Below are positions 8,962 to 17,243 of a DNA stretch of 39,555 bases, in pieces. The stretch is from Cyanobacteriota bacterium. Its GTDB lineage: Bacteria; Cyanobacteriota; Cyanobacteriia; PCC-6307; Cyanobiaceae. How positions within the stretch are numbered: position 1 is the stretch's first letter; each line of letters starts with the position of its first letter. Location of the stretch: contig JAQCGH010000015.1 of NCBI GenBank assembly GCA_027620015.1, forward strand, positions 1 through 39,555. The letters are read 5' to 3'. The position numbers were made by a program, and so were the translations under genes. Under the pieces are notes generated by a model, which saw only the letters and a program-made list of their open reading frames with translations, was not told where the DNA came from and did not search any database.

Positions 8962-9426
8962 AAGTGGCATCCAAAAACCTCCGTCTAGCTCGTAGCCAAG
9001 CACTGCGGCCATCTGTGCTAAACCCTGGCGGCAACTTAAGCCATGCAGGCGAGCCCAGGCGTCAAGGCTAAAAAGCCTATGGGTGATCCAGAGCTCGAGG
9101 GACTCGGGAGCAAAACGGATGCCCTCAGTACGGCTGAATTGATGGGGCAACAACATCGCAACGTGGCGGGTGAGTTGGCCACCGCCACGTTCCAGCAGTA
9201 GGGGCAGCCAGGGAGCTTCGGCATCGGCCCGCAGGGACCAAAGCCGCAACTCGGCAATTTCAGACAGCTCCCTTGGGTCGTCTTCGGCACGGGGCCAGTT
9301 GAAGTGAAGCTCCAGGGAACCTGCCTGTTGGACAAGGGCCTCAGGTCTAAGGCTGAACCAGGGCAGGAGAGCTGCCAGATCCATCTGTCGGATCTGGCTC
9401 TCGGAAATCTCCACAGGGGCCATCAA
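8941..9426 (-). CDS. probable CRR6-family NDH-1 assembly factor (DUF1817)
   Basis: This 161-residue soluble protein carries a segment typical of the cyanobacterial and plastid CRR6 family: a ...DDPRELSEIAELRLWSLR... stretch (about residues 48-67), then PWLPLLLERG, VAMLLPHQFSRTEG and a C-terminal helical part. CRR6 proteins help mature the NdhI subunit of the photosynthetic NDH-1 complex. The match is from recognised pattern rather than a search. The gene is divergent from psaM with about 86 bases between starts. Its stop lies inside the end of the TauE gene. Codon use looks ordinary. If the call is right, it supports the NDH-1 genes located at 22.8-27.4 kb. Confidence 0.65.
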   Translation of the reverse strand: MMAPVEISESQIRQMDLAALLPWFSLRPEALVQQAGSLELHFNWPRAEDDPRELSEIAELRLWSLRADAEAPWLPLLLERGGGQLTRHVAMLLPHQFSRTEGIRFAPESLELWITHRLFSLDAWARLHGLSCRQGLAQMAAVLGYELDGGFWMPLSAGSGK

Positions 9427-9512
9427 GAGCTGTGACAGCAGGACGGTTCAACCTGGACCGTAGCCACCCAAGGGCAAAGAATGGGGTGAATCCAGTTGCT
9501 TGCTGCCCTCAG

Positions 9513-9617
9513 ATGTTTTCCACTCTCACTCAGGCTGAAGTGCTGATTGCCCTGGTAGTTGCCGCACATGCGGGCGTGCTGGCCGTTCGCCTCTGCTTCA
9601 GCCTTTACAAGGCCTAA
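9513..9617 (+). CDS. psaM: photosystem I reaction centre subunit XII
   Basis: This 34-residue single-helix protein starts MFSTLTQAEVLIALVVAAHA and ends RLCFSLYKA. The pattern, a short polar start, one hydrophobic helix with ALVVA, and a final R-L-x-x-x-LYK/R, matches PsaM, a small peripheral PSI subunit at the trimer interface. An in-frame ATG at 9432 would add 27 residues that look like leader or untranslated sequence, and the short form matches the family length of about 30-34. It lies between a divergent crr6-like gene and a small membrane protein gene. Confidence 0.85.
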   Translation: MFSTLTQAEVLIALVVAAHAGVLAVRLCFSLYKA

Positions 9618-9642
9618 AAACATCACTCGACCTTGGCAAGTA

Positions 9643-9680
9643 GGGCCTGGTCAGCTAAAAACGCCTAGGCCCCAGAGGGG
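9643..9680 (+). terminator. inverted repeats downstream of psaM
   Basis: GGGCCT (9643-9648) and AGGCCC (9667-9672) form an imperfect long hairpin, and CCCC-AGA-GGGG followed by TTTGT lies just after. It is a plausible psaM transcript end, but the stems are short. Confidence 0.3.
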
Positions 9681-9699
9681 TTTGTCCCTCGTTGCCCCT

Positions 9700-10152
9700 A
9701 TGCCGCTTACCTACCAGGCCAAGCAAAATCCGCCCTTGCGGCGAGAGAGAATTCCAGTCTTACGTCCAGAGTCCAAGCAATCCTTCCCCCCTAAACCTGC
9801 GTCTCAGCTTGGTCACCAAATAATTTCGAGTGGCGAAGCAGCAGCGCTGCAAACCCTCTCAAGTGAGCGGCAAGAATTGCTCTGCAGCGTGATTGGCCTG
9901 GTTCTCAAGGTTGGCCTTGTTGTTGTTGCTGGTGTCAGCCTGGTGCGTCTTGCCTCCGCTTATCAAGAGCGGATGGAACGTCAAGGTGAGCTCTCTGCGG
10001 TTCTCGACCTTGAACGCACCAAGCTCTCCAAAGCACGCGAGCGCTTTGACCATTTGTTCATGGTGGAAGGAGAGCAGCGGCTGATCCGAGAGCAAAACCA
10101 GTGGATTGCCCCCAATCGTCTGCGGGTGGTTTGGCAGCAAGCCACCCCCTAG
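9700..10152 (+). CDS. small single-pass membrane protein with coiled coil, unknown function
   Basis: The 150-residue product has a basic, proline-rich cytoplasmic N terminus (residues 1-40), one strong hydrophobic helix at about 63-87, then a charged heptad-like stretch at about 88-125 (ERMERQGELSAVLDLERTKL). It ends in a short tail, IAPNRLRVVWQQ. This topology resembles FtsB/DivIC-type septum proteins, but no diagnostic motif was recognised. The start at ATG 9700 is chosen because the longer reading from 9559 overlaps psaM in another frame and adds untypical residues. It sits between psaM and por on the same strand. I did not recognise a named family beyond a conserved cyanobacterial hypothetical. 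Confidence 0.7.
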   Translation: MPLTYQAKQNPPLRRERIPVLRPESKQSFPPKPASQLGHQIISSGEAAALQTLSSERQELLCSVIGLVLKVGLVVVAGVSLVRLASAYQERMERQGELSAVLDLERTKLSKARERFDHLFMVEGEQRLIREQNQWIAPNRLRVVWQQATP

Positions 10153-11627
<1,475 letters not shown>

Positions 11628-11755
11628 GGACGTCCCCTGAACGTTGCGCGGACGGTACCGGCTCAGCCGAAATGGGCAAGGGGCAGGGGGCTTCAGGGTT
11701 AAGATCCAGCCGCAGCAAAGCCGATGTGAGGGCTAGCTGTTCGAAGGATTTTCCC

Positions 11756-12568
11756 TTGCCATCCCGCCTTCCCTCCCGAGACGAACTGGCGCTGAGCCGG
11801 CGTCGGGAGATGGCGCTTGGCTCCAGCTCCATTAGCGGCACCCAGATCACTGGCACCCGGGTGGGTAACGACAGCTCGGGCGCCAGTTGTGTGATTACCA
11901 CCGACAGCGAGGGCTCCCGGCTGGCACGCCAATCCAGCCATGTGCAGTCAATTGAGCTGCGCACATACGTATTCCTCGATTCGCTGCAGCCCCAGCTAGC
12001 TGCCTACATGGGCACGGTTAGCCAGGGCTTCCTCCCCATTCCCGGTGACGCCTGCTTGTGGCTGGAGGTATCGCCGGGCATGGCTGTGCACCGGGTCACC
12101 GACATAGCCCTCAAGGCCAGCACGGTGCGGCTTGGCCAGATGATCGTGGAGCGGGCCTTCGGCTCCTTAGCGCTCTACCACCGCGACCAGAGCAACGTGC
12201 TCCACTCCGGCGACGTGGTGCTCGAGGCCATCGGCAGCCGGGTGGAGCTCCGCAGCCGTTGCGAGGTCAGCTGGACCGAGATCATCCGGGCGATCACCCC
12301 TGACCACGCCGTGCTGATCAACCGGCAGAACCGGCGCGGATCGATGATTCAAGCTGGCATGAGCATGTTCATACTGGAAACAGAGCCCGCCGGTTACGTG
12401 TTGATCGCAGCCAATGAGGCAGAAAAGGCTTCCAACATCACTGTGGTGGACGTGAAAGCCGTGGGCGCCTTTGGCCGTCTAACCCTGGCGGGGCGAGAGG
12501 GTGATGTGGAGGAGGCCGCCGCCGCCGCGATGCGGGCGATCAGTCACATCAATAACAACGCCACCTGA
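11756..12568 (+). CDS. csoS1D: carboxysome shell protein CsoS1D (tandem BMC domains)
   Basis: CsoS1D forms a pseudohexamer of trimers with a gated pore in the alpha-carboxysome shell. Two BMC domains are visible: the first includes [21 protein letters not shown], cut here to [11 protein letters not shown], at about residues 80-95, and the second ends in [22 protein letters not shown] chose TTG 11756 because AAGGA at 11744-11748 gives a well-spaced ribosome site, and the length of 270 residues is near family size. Alternatives are ATG 11672 (298 residues) and ATG 11810 (252). The N-terminal segment, residues 7-22, [16 protein letters not shown], resembles the RuBisCO-binding repeats of CsoS2. 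It converges with rdgB and lies upstream of the sbt and cso genes. Confidence 0.92.
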   Translation: MPSRLPSRDELALSRRREMALGSSSISGTQITGTRVGNDSSGASCVITTDSEGSRLARQSSHVQSIELRTYVFLDSLQPQLAAYMGTVSQGFLPIPGDACLWLEVSPGMAVHRVTDIALKASTVRLGQMIVERAFGSLALYHRDQSNVLHSGDVVLEAIGSRVELRSRCEVSWTEIIRAITPDHAVLINRQNRRGSMIQAGMSMFILETEPAGYVLIAANEAEKASNITVVDVKAVGAFGRLTLAGREGDVEEAAAAAMRAISHINNNAT

Positions 12569-12575
12569 GTCAGGA

Positions 12576-12595
12576 ACTCGATCAGGTATTCGAGT
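12576..12595. terminator. inverted repeat between convergent csoS1D and rdgB
   Basis: ACTCGA (12576-12581) and TCGAGT (12590-12595) can pair around an eight-base loop in the 28 bases between the two stops. It may act as a weak bidirectional terminator. Confidence 0.35.
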
Positions 12596-12596
12596 C

Positions 12597-13178
12597 TTAG
12601 TTTCTGATCTCCAGCAGCCGCAGCAACTCCGGGGCAAGTGCCCGGGCTGCCTTGCCGCGGCTGCCGAGCTTGGCCTTGAGGTGAGGGCCCATCTGGGCGT
12701 AGGAGCAACCTGCCTCGCGGACATAAAAAAGGCTGTCGTAACCAGGGCCATGACCCTGGGGAGCGCGCAATATCTGGCCGCGGCAGATCCCCTCAGACTC
12801 CGCCCTGATGGTGCCTGATGGATCGGCCAGGGTCATGGCGCTGCGGAAGCTGGCTCCCCGATAAAGGCTATCTCCTAGTTCTTTCAATAAACGGTGAATC
12901 CGCTCGTTGTCGGTGGGGGCGTAGCGGGCTGAAAAAATACCCGGAGCTCCATCCAGTGCATCCACCTCGATGCCTGAGTCGTCGGCGATGGCCCAGTGGC
13001 CGGTGAGGCGGGCAACAGCCTCCGCTTTGAGACGGGCGTTAGCGAGATAGGTCGCTCCGGTTTCCTCAATCTCGAGACCGGGCGGCTGGGGAAGCACATC
13101 CAGCTCAACCAGCTCAAGCATCGCGCCGATTTCGGCCACCTTGTGGGGGTTGCCACTGGCGACGACCAGGATCGGCAT
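12597..13178 (-). CDS. rdgB: RdgB/HAM1 family non-canonical purine NTP pyrophosphatase
   Basis: This 193-residue enzyme hydrolyses XTP, dITP and ITP to monophosphates, keeping damaged purines out of nucleic acids. It begins MPILVVASGNPHKVAEI, with the family SxNxxKxxE motif, and carries DDSGIEVDALDGAPGIFSARY at about residues 67-87, split by the catalytic Asp pair. GHGPGYDSLFYV in the C-terminal third is the substrate loop. Length and motifs are normal. It converges on csoS1D and diverges from sbtA with 153 bases between starts. Its position within the carbon-concentrating region is known in related genomes and probably not functional. Confidence 0.95.
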   Translation of the reverse strand: MPILVVASGNPHKVAEIGAMLELVELDVLPQPPGLEIEETGATYLANARLKAEAVARLTGHWAIADDSGIEVDALDGAPGIFSARYAPTDNERIHRLLKELGDSLYRGASFRSAMTLADPSGTIRAESEGICRGQILRAPQGHGPGYDSLFYVREAGCSYAQMGPHLKAKLGSRGKAARALAPELLRLLEIRN

Positions 13179-13331
13179 TCAGCAGGAATCGGGGCAAGTC
13201 ATTGTCTCCCAATGAGGTGTCGATTTCGGATCTAGCTTGCCAAGACCGGATCCCTGGCTGTCATTTCCTGCAGCAGACCTACGGTTGGTAGACGCCTTGG
13301 CCCCCGCCTGATTGGGTTCCAGGGGTAACCG
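13179..13331. promoter_or_regulatory. divergent promoter region of rdgB and sbtA
   Basis: The 153 bases between the two divergent starts must hold both promoters. AGGGG just before the sbtA ATG is its likely ribosome site. An imperfect dyad (TTGCCA ... TGGC near 13237-13261) is of the size bound by LysR-type regulators, but this is only suggestive. Confidence 0.4.
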
Positions 13332-14327
13332 ATGGACCCAAGCCTGATTCTGCAGAACCTGGTCAGCCCGCCGGTGCTGTTTTTTTTCCTTGGCGTGACC
13401 GCCGTACTGGTGGGATCGGACTTGGAAATTCCAGCCCCAATCCCAAAGCTTTTCTCCCTCTATTTATTGCTCGCCATCGGTTTCAAAGGTGGCTTGGAGC
13501 TGCAGCACAGCGGCCTAGGTGGCCAGGTGCTGCCCACAATCGCCGCCGCCATGGCGATGTCGCTACTTGTGCCGCTCTACAGCTATCTGGTGCTTAAAAC
13601 CAGGCTGGATGGCTTTAACGCCGCCGCCATTGCCGCCACCTACGGATCGATCAGTGCGGTGACCTTCATCACCGCCGAGAGCTTTCTGGAAACCCAGAAC
13701 CTGCCCTTCGATGGCTTCATGGTGGCTGCCCTGGCCCTGATGGAATCGCCGGCCATCATTGTGGGCCTGCTGCTGGTCAAATTGGCAGCCCCTAGCCAGC
13801 AAGCAGCTGGACCGAAGATGGGCTGGAGCTCGGTGCTGCGGGAGTCATTTTTAAATAGCTCGGTATTTCTGCTGGTAGGGAGTCTGGCGATTGGCTTATT
13901 GGTCGCAGCATTCAGCCCGGCCAGCATCGAGAAAATGCTGCCATTCACCGACAAACTTTTCTATGGAGCCCTCAGCTTCTTCCTGTTGGACATGGGGATC
14001 GTGGCGGCCCAACGGATTCGAGATTTACGACAAGCGGGAGCCTTTCTGATCGGCTTTTCGGTGCTGATGCCACTTTTCAATGCCCTAGTAGGCACCCTGC
14101 TCGCCCGAGGCTTGGGCCTCGGACCTGGTAATGCCCTGCTGTTTGTGGTGCTGTGCGCTAGCGCCTCCTACATCGCTGTACCAGCAGCGATGCGGATGAC
14201 AGTGCCGCAGGCCAATCCCAGTTTGTATATATCGACAGCCCTGGGAGTCACCTTTCCCTTCAACATCATTGTTGGCATCCCCCTCTACATGGCCATGATT
14301 AACGCCCTGCTTCCCGCTGCCGGATAA
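13332..14327 (+). CDS. sbtA: sodium-dependent bicarbonate transporter
   Basis: SbtA is a high-affinity Na+/HCO3- symporter of the plasma membrane. The 331-residue protein is almost wholly hydrophobic, with about ten membrane helices in two halves. It has the family sequences FFFLGVTAVLVGSDLEIP at the start, LLAIGFKGGLEL, ATYGSISAVTFITA (binding region) and, in the second half, GNALLFVVLCASASYIAVPAAMR. The hydrophilic loop between the halves, AAPSQQAAGPKMG, is short compared with the larger beta-cyanobacterial forms. It is followed by its regulator sbtB after five bases, so the two form an operon placed immediately before the carboxysome operon. Confidence 0.95.
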   Translation: MDPSLILQNLVSPPVLFFFLGVTAVLVGSDLEIPAPIPKLFSLYLLLAIGFKGGLELQHSGLGGQVLPTIAAAMAMSLLVPLYSYLVLKTRLDGFNAAAIAATYGSISAVTFITAESFLETQNLPFDGFMVAALALMESPAIIVGLLLVKLAAPSQQAAGPKMGWSSVLRESFLNSSVFLLVGSLAIGLLVAAFSPASIEKMLPFTDKLFYGALSFFLLDMGIVAAQRIRDLRQAGAFLIGFSVLMPLFNALVGTLLARGLGLGPGNALLFVVLCASASYIAVPAAMRMTVPQANPSLYISTALGVTFPFNIIVGIPLYMAMINALLPAAG

Positions 14328-14332
14328 ATAAA

Positions 14333-14614
14333 ATGAAACGCCTCGAACTGATCCTCAGCGAGCGGGAGTTGGATGCGGTGATCCAGGCAATGGAAACCGC
14401 GGGTGTGCCCGGTTATTCCGTCGTTAGGCACGTCACCGGCAAGGGTCCGCATGGCTCCGTGTCCGAGGGCATGGAATTCAGCGGTCTAGGCGCCAATGCC
14501 CATGTGATCGTGTTCTGCGAAGCGGATTTGCTGAATGGATTGCGCGCAGCCCTGCACCCCCTTTTGACCTATTACGGCGGAGTGGCGTACGTCACAGACG
14601 CCGAGGCCCTCTAG
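14333..14614 (+). CDS. sbtB: PII-like regulator of SbtA
   Basis: SbtB is a trimeric PII-like protein that senses adenyl nucleotides (cAMP, AMP, ADP, ATP) and inhibits SbtA. The 93-residue product has the ferredoxin-like beta-alpha-beta pattern: MKRLELILSERELDAVIQAM, then GVPGYSVVRHVTGKG leading into the T-loop, GANAHVIVFCEAD, and a final helix and strand ending AYVTDAEAL. It stops without the C-terminal Cys-pair extension (R-loop, CGPxGC) found in some SbtB proteins. It follows sbtA by five bases, which also supports the SbtA call. The start is ATG. Confidence 0.92.
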   Translation: MKRLELILSERELDAVIQAMETAGVPGYSVVRHVTGKGPHGSVSEGMEFSGLGANAHVIVFCEADLLNGLRAALHPLLTYYGGVAYVTDAEAL

Positions 14615-14844
14615 ATGCTGGGCGAGAAAATTTTGATCAAAACGGGATTCACGGAGCCGAAAACCCCTGCCAGCACTACATGGGCAAGTATTCCCTAACG
14701 TTTTGTGATGTATTGATCAGTCTACCTTATCTAAAGGCCACGCAACAGTGATGGTCGGTTCCGGCCAAATGGCTTGACGGAGGGTTTAGCTGCAGACCAT
14801 GGTTGCTTGCGAACATTCCATCCCACCTCAACCACTAGCAGGTA
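14615..14844 (+). promoter_or_regulatory. upstream region of the carboxysome operon with a palindrome
   Basis: These 230 bases precede csoS1 and should contain the operon promoter. TTTTGATCAAAA at 14631-14642 is a perfect 12-base palindrome, and its core TTGATCA recurs at 14713-14719. Closer to the gene, GC-rich dyads such as GGTCGG/CCGGCC (about 14754-14766) could form leader hairpins. No confident -35/-10 pair was found. The palindrome is a candidate operator, possibly for a LysR-type CO2 regulator; that is inference. Confidence 0.5.
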
Positions 14845-15156
14845 ATGGCAACTGAATCCATGGGCATCGCCCTCGGCATGATTGAAACTCGTGGGCTAGT
14901 GCCCGCGATCGAAGCGGCGGACGCCATGACCAAGGCCGCCGAAGTGCGTCTAATTGGTCGCGAATTCGTCGGCGGCGGTTACGTCACCGTGATGGTGCGC
15001 GGTGAAACCGGCGCCGTCAACGCAGCTGTGCGCGCCGGCGCCGATGCCTGCGAGCGCGTGGGCGACGGTCTTGTGGCCGCACACATCATTGCTCGCCCCC
15101 ACCGCGAAGTGGAGCCTGCATTGGGCAACGGCAACTACGCCGGTCAGAAGGACTGA
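14845..15156 (+). CDS. csoS1: alpha-carboxysome major shell hexamer protein CsoS1
   Basis: This 103-residue single BMC-domain protein forms the hexameric facets of the shell. It opens MATESMGIALGMIETRGLVP and includes the conserved AADAMTKAAEV helix, the GGGYVTVMVRGETGAVNAAV core and the AAHIIARPH strand that frames the pore. The ATG start is shown by the family N terminus. It is the first gene of the cso operon, 64 bases before cbbL. Its BMC domain is nearly the same as the C-terminal domain of CsoS1E at 22 kb. Only one short CsoS1 is present in this window, whereas proteobacterial operons usually have three. Confidence 0.97.
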   Translation: MATESMGIALGMIETRGLVPAIEAADAMTKAAEVRLIGREFVGGGYVTVMVRGETGAVNAAVRAGADACERVGDGLVAAHIIARPHREVEPALGNGNYAGQKD

Positions 15157-15209
15157 GTTGCTCAGCGCCTGACGCGTTGATCTATCTCAAACCCTTACCC
15201 GCCCAAATC

Positions 15210-15220
15210 GGAGAAACTCC
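15210..15220 (+). promoter_or_regulatory. cbbL ribosome-binding site within a mini-hairpin
   Basis: GGAG-AAA-CTCC stands directly before the cbbL ATG. GGAG is a good Shine-Dalgarno sequence at seven bases spacing, yet it can pair with CTCC, a four-base-pair stem. The stem is weak and its effect is uncertain. Confidence 0.5.
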
Positions 15221-16633
15221 ATGAGCAAGAAGTACGACGCCGGGGTAAAGGAGTACCGCGACACCTACTGGACTCCTGATTACGTTCCCCTAGACACCGA
15301 CCTACTGGCGTGCTTTAAGTGCACCGGCCAAGAAGGTGTTCCCAAGGAAGAAGTTGCCGCTGCTGTGGCCGCTGAATCCTCAACCGGCACCTGGTCCACC
15401 GTGTGGTCCGAGCTCCTCACGGATCTCGACTTTTACAAAGGCCGCTGCTACCGCATCGAAGACGTTCCTGGCGACAAGGAAGCCTTCTATGCCTTCATCG
15501 CCTATCCCCTCGACCTTTTCGAGGAAGGATCCATCACCAACGTGCTGACCTCCTTGGTAGGCAACGTGTTCGGCTTCAAGGCCCTGCGCAACCTGCGTCT
15601 GGAAGATATCCGCTTCCCGATGGCGTTTATCAAGACCTGCATGGGTCCACCGAACGGCATCGTCGTTGAGCGCGACCGTATGAACAAGTACGGACGTCCT
15701 CTGCTTGGTTGCACCATCAAGCCAAAACTCGGCTTGAGCGGTAAGAACTATGGCCGGGTTGTCTATGAGTGCCTAAGAGGCGGTCTTGACTTCACAAAGG
15801 ACGACGAAAACATCAACTCCCAGCCTTTCCAACGCTGGCAGAATCGTTTCGAGTTCGTAGCTGAAGCTACCAACCTGGCTCAACAGGAAACAGGCGAGAA
15901 GAAGGGTCACTACCTGAATTGCACCGCTGCAACTCCTGAAGAGATGTATGAGCGCGCCGAGTTCGCTAAAGAACTAGGCCAGCCCATCATCATGCATGAC
16001 TACATCACTGGTGGCTTCACCGCTAACACCGGTTTAGCAAAATGGTGTCGTAAAAACGGCATGCTGCTGCACATTCACCGTGCTATGCACGCTGTAATTG
16101 ACCGCCATCCCAAGCACGGCATCCACTTCCGAGTACTGGCCAAGTGCCTACGTCTCTCCGGTGGTGACCAGCTGCACACCGGCACGGTGGTCGGCAAGCT
16201 GGAGGGTGACCGTCAGGCAACCCTCGGCTTCATAGACCAGTTGCGCGAATCCTTCGTCCCCGAAGATCGCAGCCGCGGTAACTTCTTCGACCAAGATTGG
16301 GGTTCCATGGGCGGGGTATTCGCCGTGGCATCCGGCGGTATCCACTGCTGGCACATGCCCGCGCTGGTTGCCATTTTTGGCGACGACTCGGTGCTGCAAT
16401 TTGGTGGTGGTACCCACGGTCACCCCTGGGGTTCTGCTGCTGGTGCTGCTGCTAACCGCGTTGCCCTCGAGGCATGCGTCAAAGCCCGCAACTCCGGTCG
16501 TGAAATCGAGCGTGAAGGCAAAGACATCCTTCTGGAAGCAGCGAAGCACAGCCCTGAGCTGGCCATCGCCCTGGAGACCTGGAAGGAAATCAAGTTCGAG
16601 TTCGACACCGTAGACAAGCTCGACGTCAACTGA
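15221..16633 (+). CDS. cbbL: ribulose-bisphosphate carboxylase large chain (form IA)
   Basis: The RuBisCO large subunit fixes CO2 onto ribulose-1,5-bisphosphate. The 470-residue protein is full length. The catalytic lysines in GCTIKPKLG are about K167 and K169, the carbamylated Lys lies in FTKDDEN (about K193), and loop 6 [10 protein letters not shown] carries about K326. N-terminal [17 protein letters not shown] and overall sequence are of the form IA type found in alpha-carboxysomes. The ATG is preceded by GGAG. The gene follows csoS1 by 64 bases and precedes cbbS by about 150, an unusually structured gap. Stability and loading depend on acRAF, CsoS2 and CbbX, all encoded here. Confidence 0.99.
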   Translation: MSKKYDAGVKEYRDTYWTPDYVPLDTDLLACFKCTGQEGVPKEEVAAAVAAESSTGTWSTVWSELLTDLDFYKGRCYRIEDVPGDKEAFYAFIAYPLDLFEEGSITNVLTSLVGNVFGFKALRNLRLEDIRFPMAFIKTCMGPPNGIVVERDRMNKYGRPLLGCTIKPKLGLSGKNYGRVVYECLRGGLDFTKDDENINSQPFQRWQNRFEFVAEATNLAQQETGEKKGHYLNCTAATPEEMYERAEFAKELGQPIIMHDYITGGFTANTGLAKWCRKNGMLLHIHRAMHAVIDRHPKHGIHFRVLAKCLRLSGGDQLHTGTVVGKLEGDRQATLGFIDQLRESFVPEDRSRGNFFDQDWGSMGGVFAVASGGIHCWHMPALVAIFGDDSVLQFGGGTHGHPWGSAAGAAANRVALEACVKARNSGREIEREGKDILLEAAKHSPELAIALETWKEIKFEFDTVDKLDVN

Positions 16634-16656
16634 ATTTGTCAATCTGAGACGGTGAA

Positions 16657-16759
16657 GGGCAAGGCAACTTGCCCTAATCTTCCCAGAATGAAGAATATTC
16701 AGATTTAGAGATTATAAGAGTCTCTACGAACTAGATCAAGAACCTTTCAAGCAAGGTTC
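16657..16759 (+). promoter_or_regulatory. three hairpins between cbbL and cbbS
   Basis: GGGCAAG-GCAA-CTTGCCC (16657-16674) is a perfect seven-base-pair stem with a GNRA tetraloop. AGAGA/TCTCT (16707-16725) and GAACCTT/AAGGTTC (16740-16759) follow. None is followed by a T tract, so mRNA processing or stabilisation, rather than full termination, is more likely. Confidence 0.6.
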
Positions 16760-16785
16760 AAAATTCCATCCACATAATGATCCCC

Positions 16786-17127
16786 ATGCCTTTTAAGAGC
16801 ACCGTGGGTGACTATCAAACAGTCGCCACCCTGGAGACTTTCGGCTTTCTACCGCCGTTTACCCAGGACGAGATCTACGACCAAATTGCTTACATTATTG
16901 CCCAGGGTTGGAGCCCGCTCGTTGAGCATGTTCATCCCAGCAATTCCATGGCGACCTACTGGTCCTATTGGAAGCTGCCCTTCTTCGGCGAGAAGGACTT
17001 GGGTGTAATCGTGAACGAGCTTGAGTCTTGTCACCGCGCCTACCCAGACCACCACGTTCGCTTGGTGGGCTACGACGCCTATACCCAAAGCCAGGGTTCC
17101 TGCTTCGTGGTTTTCGAAGGACGCTGA
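16786..17127 (+). CDS. cbbS: ribulose-bisphosphate carboxylase small chain
   Basis: The RuBisCO small subunit caps the large-subunit octamer. The 113-residue protein begins MPFKSTVGDYQTVATLETFG and continues with FTQDEIYDQIAYIIAQGW and the conserved SYWKLPFFGEKD, then YPDHHVRLVGYD. It ends QGSCFVVFEGR. An in-frame ATG at 16777 would add MIP; the shorter form matches the family N terminus, although neither has a strong ribosome site. It is separated from cbbL by 152 bases with several hairpins, longer than is usual for this pair. csoS2 follows after about 116 bases. Confidence 0.98.
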   Translation: MPFKSTVGDYQTVATLETFGFLPPFTQDEIYDQIAYIIAQGWSPLVEHVHPSNSMATYWSYWKLPFFGEKDLGVIVNELESCHRAYPDHHVRLVGYDAYTQSQGSCFVVFEGR

Positions 17128-17140
17128 CCCCAGCGCTTCC

Positions 17141-17206
17141 GGGGCTTGAGCCATTGGCCTGAGCCCCAATCCTCTTCTCAGCGGGCTAGTTCCAACAACG
17201 AACTAG
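17141..17206 (+). promoter_or_regulatory. hairpins between cbbS and csoS2
   Basis: GGGGCT ... AGCCCC (about 17141-17166) and CTAGTTC-CAACAAC-GAACTAG (17186-17206) are inverted repeats in the 116-base gap. The second has a perfect seven-base-pair stem and is followed a few bases later by TTTT. They may trim transcripts between the abundant RuBisCO genes and the scaffold gene. Confidence 0.5.
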
Positions 17207-17243
17207 TCAGCACCTTTTCAGATATTCCATACGACGGGCGGAC

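Noticed and set aside
16148..16642. Long minus-strand reading frame opposite cbbL
   Set aside because: It is fully antisense to a highly conserved gene; the frame is open because of cbbL codon use and shows no recognisable domain.
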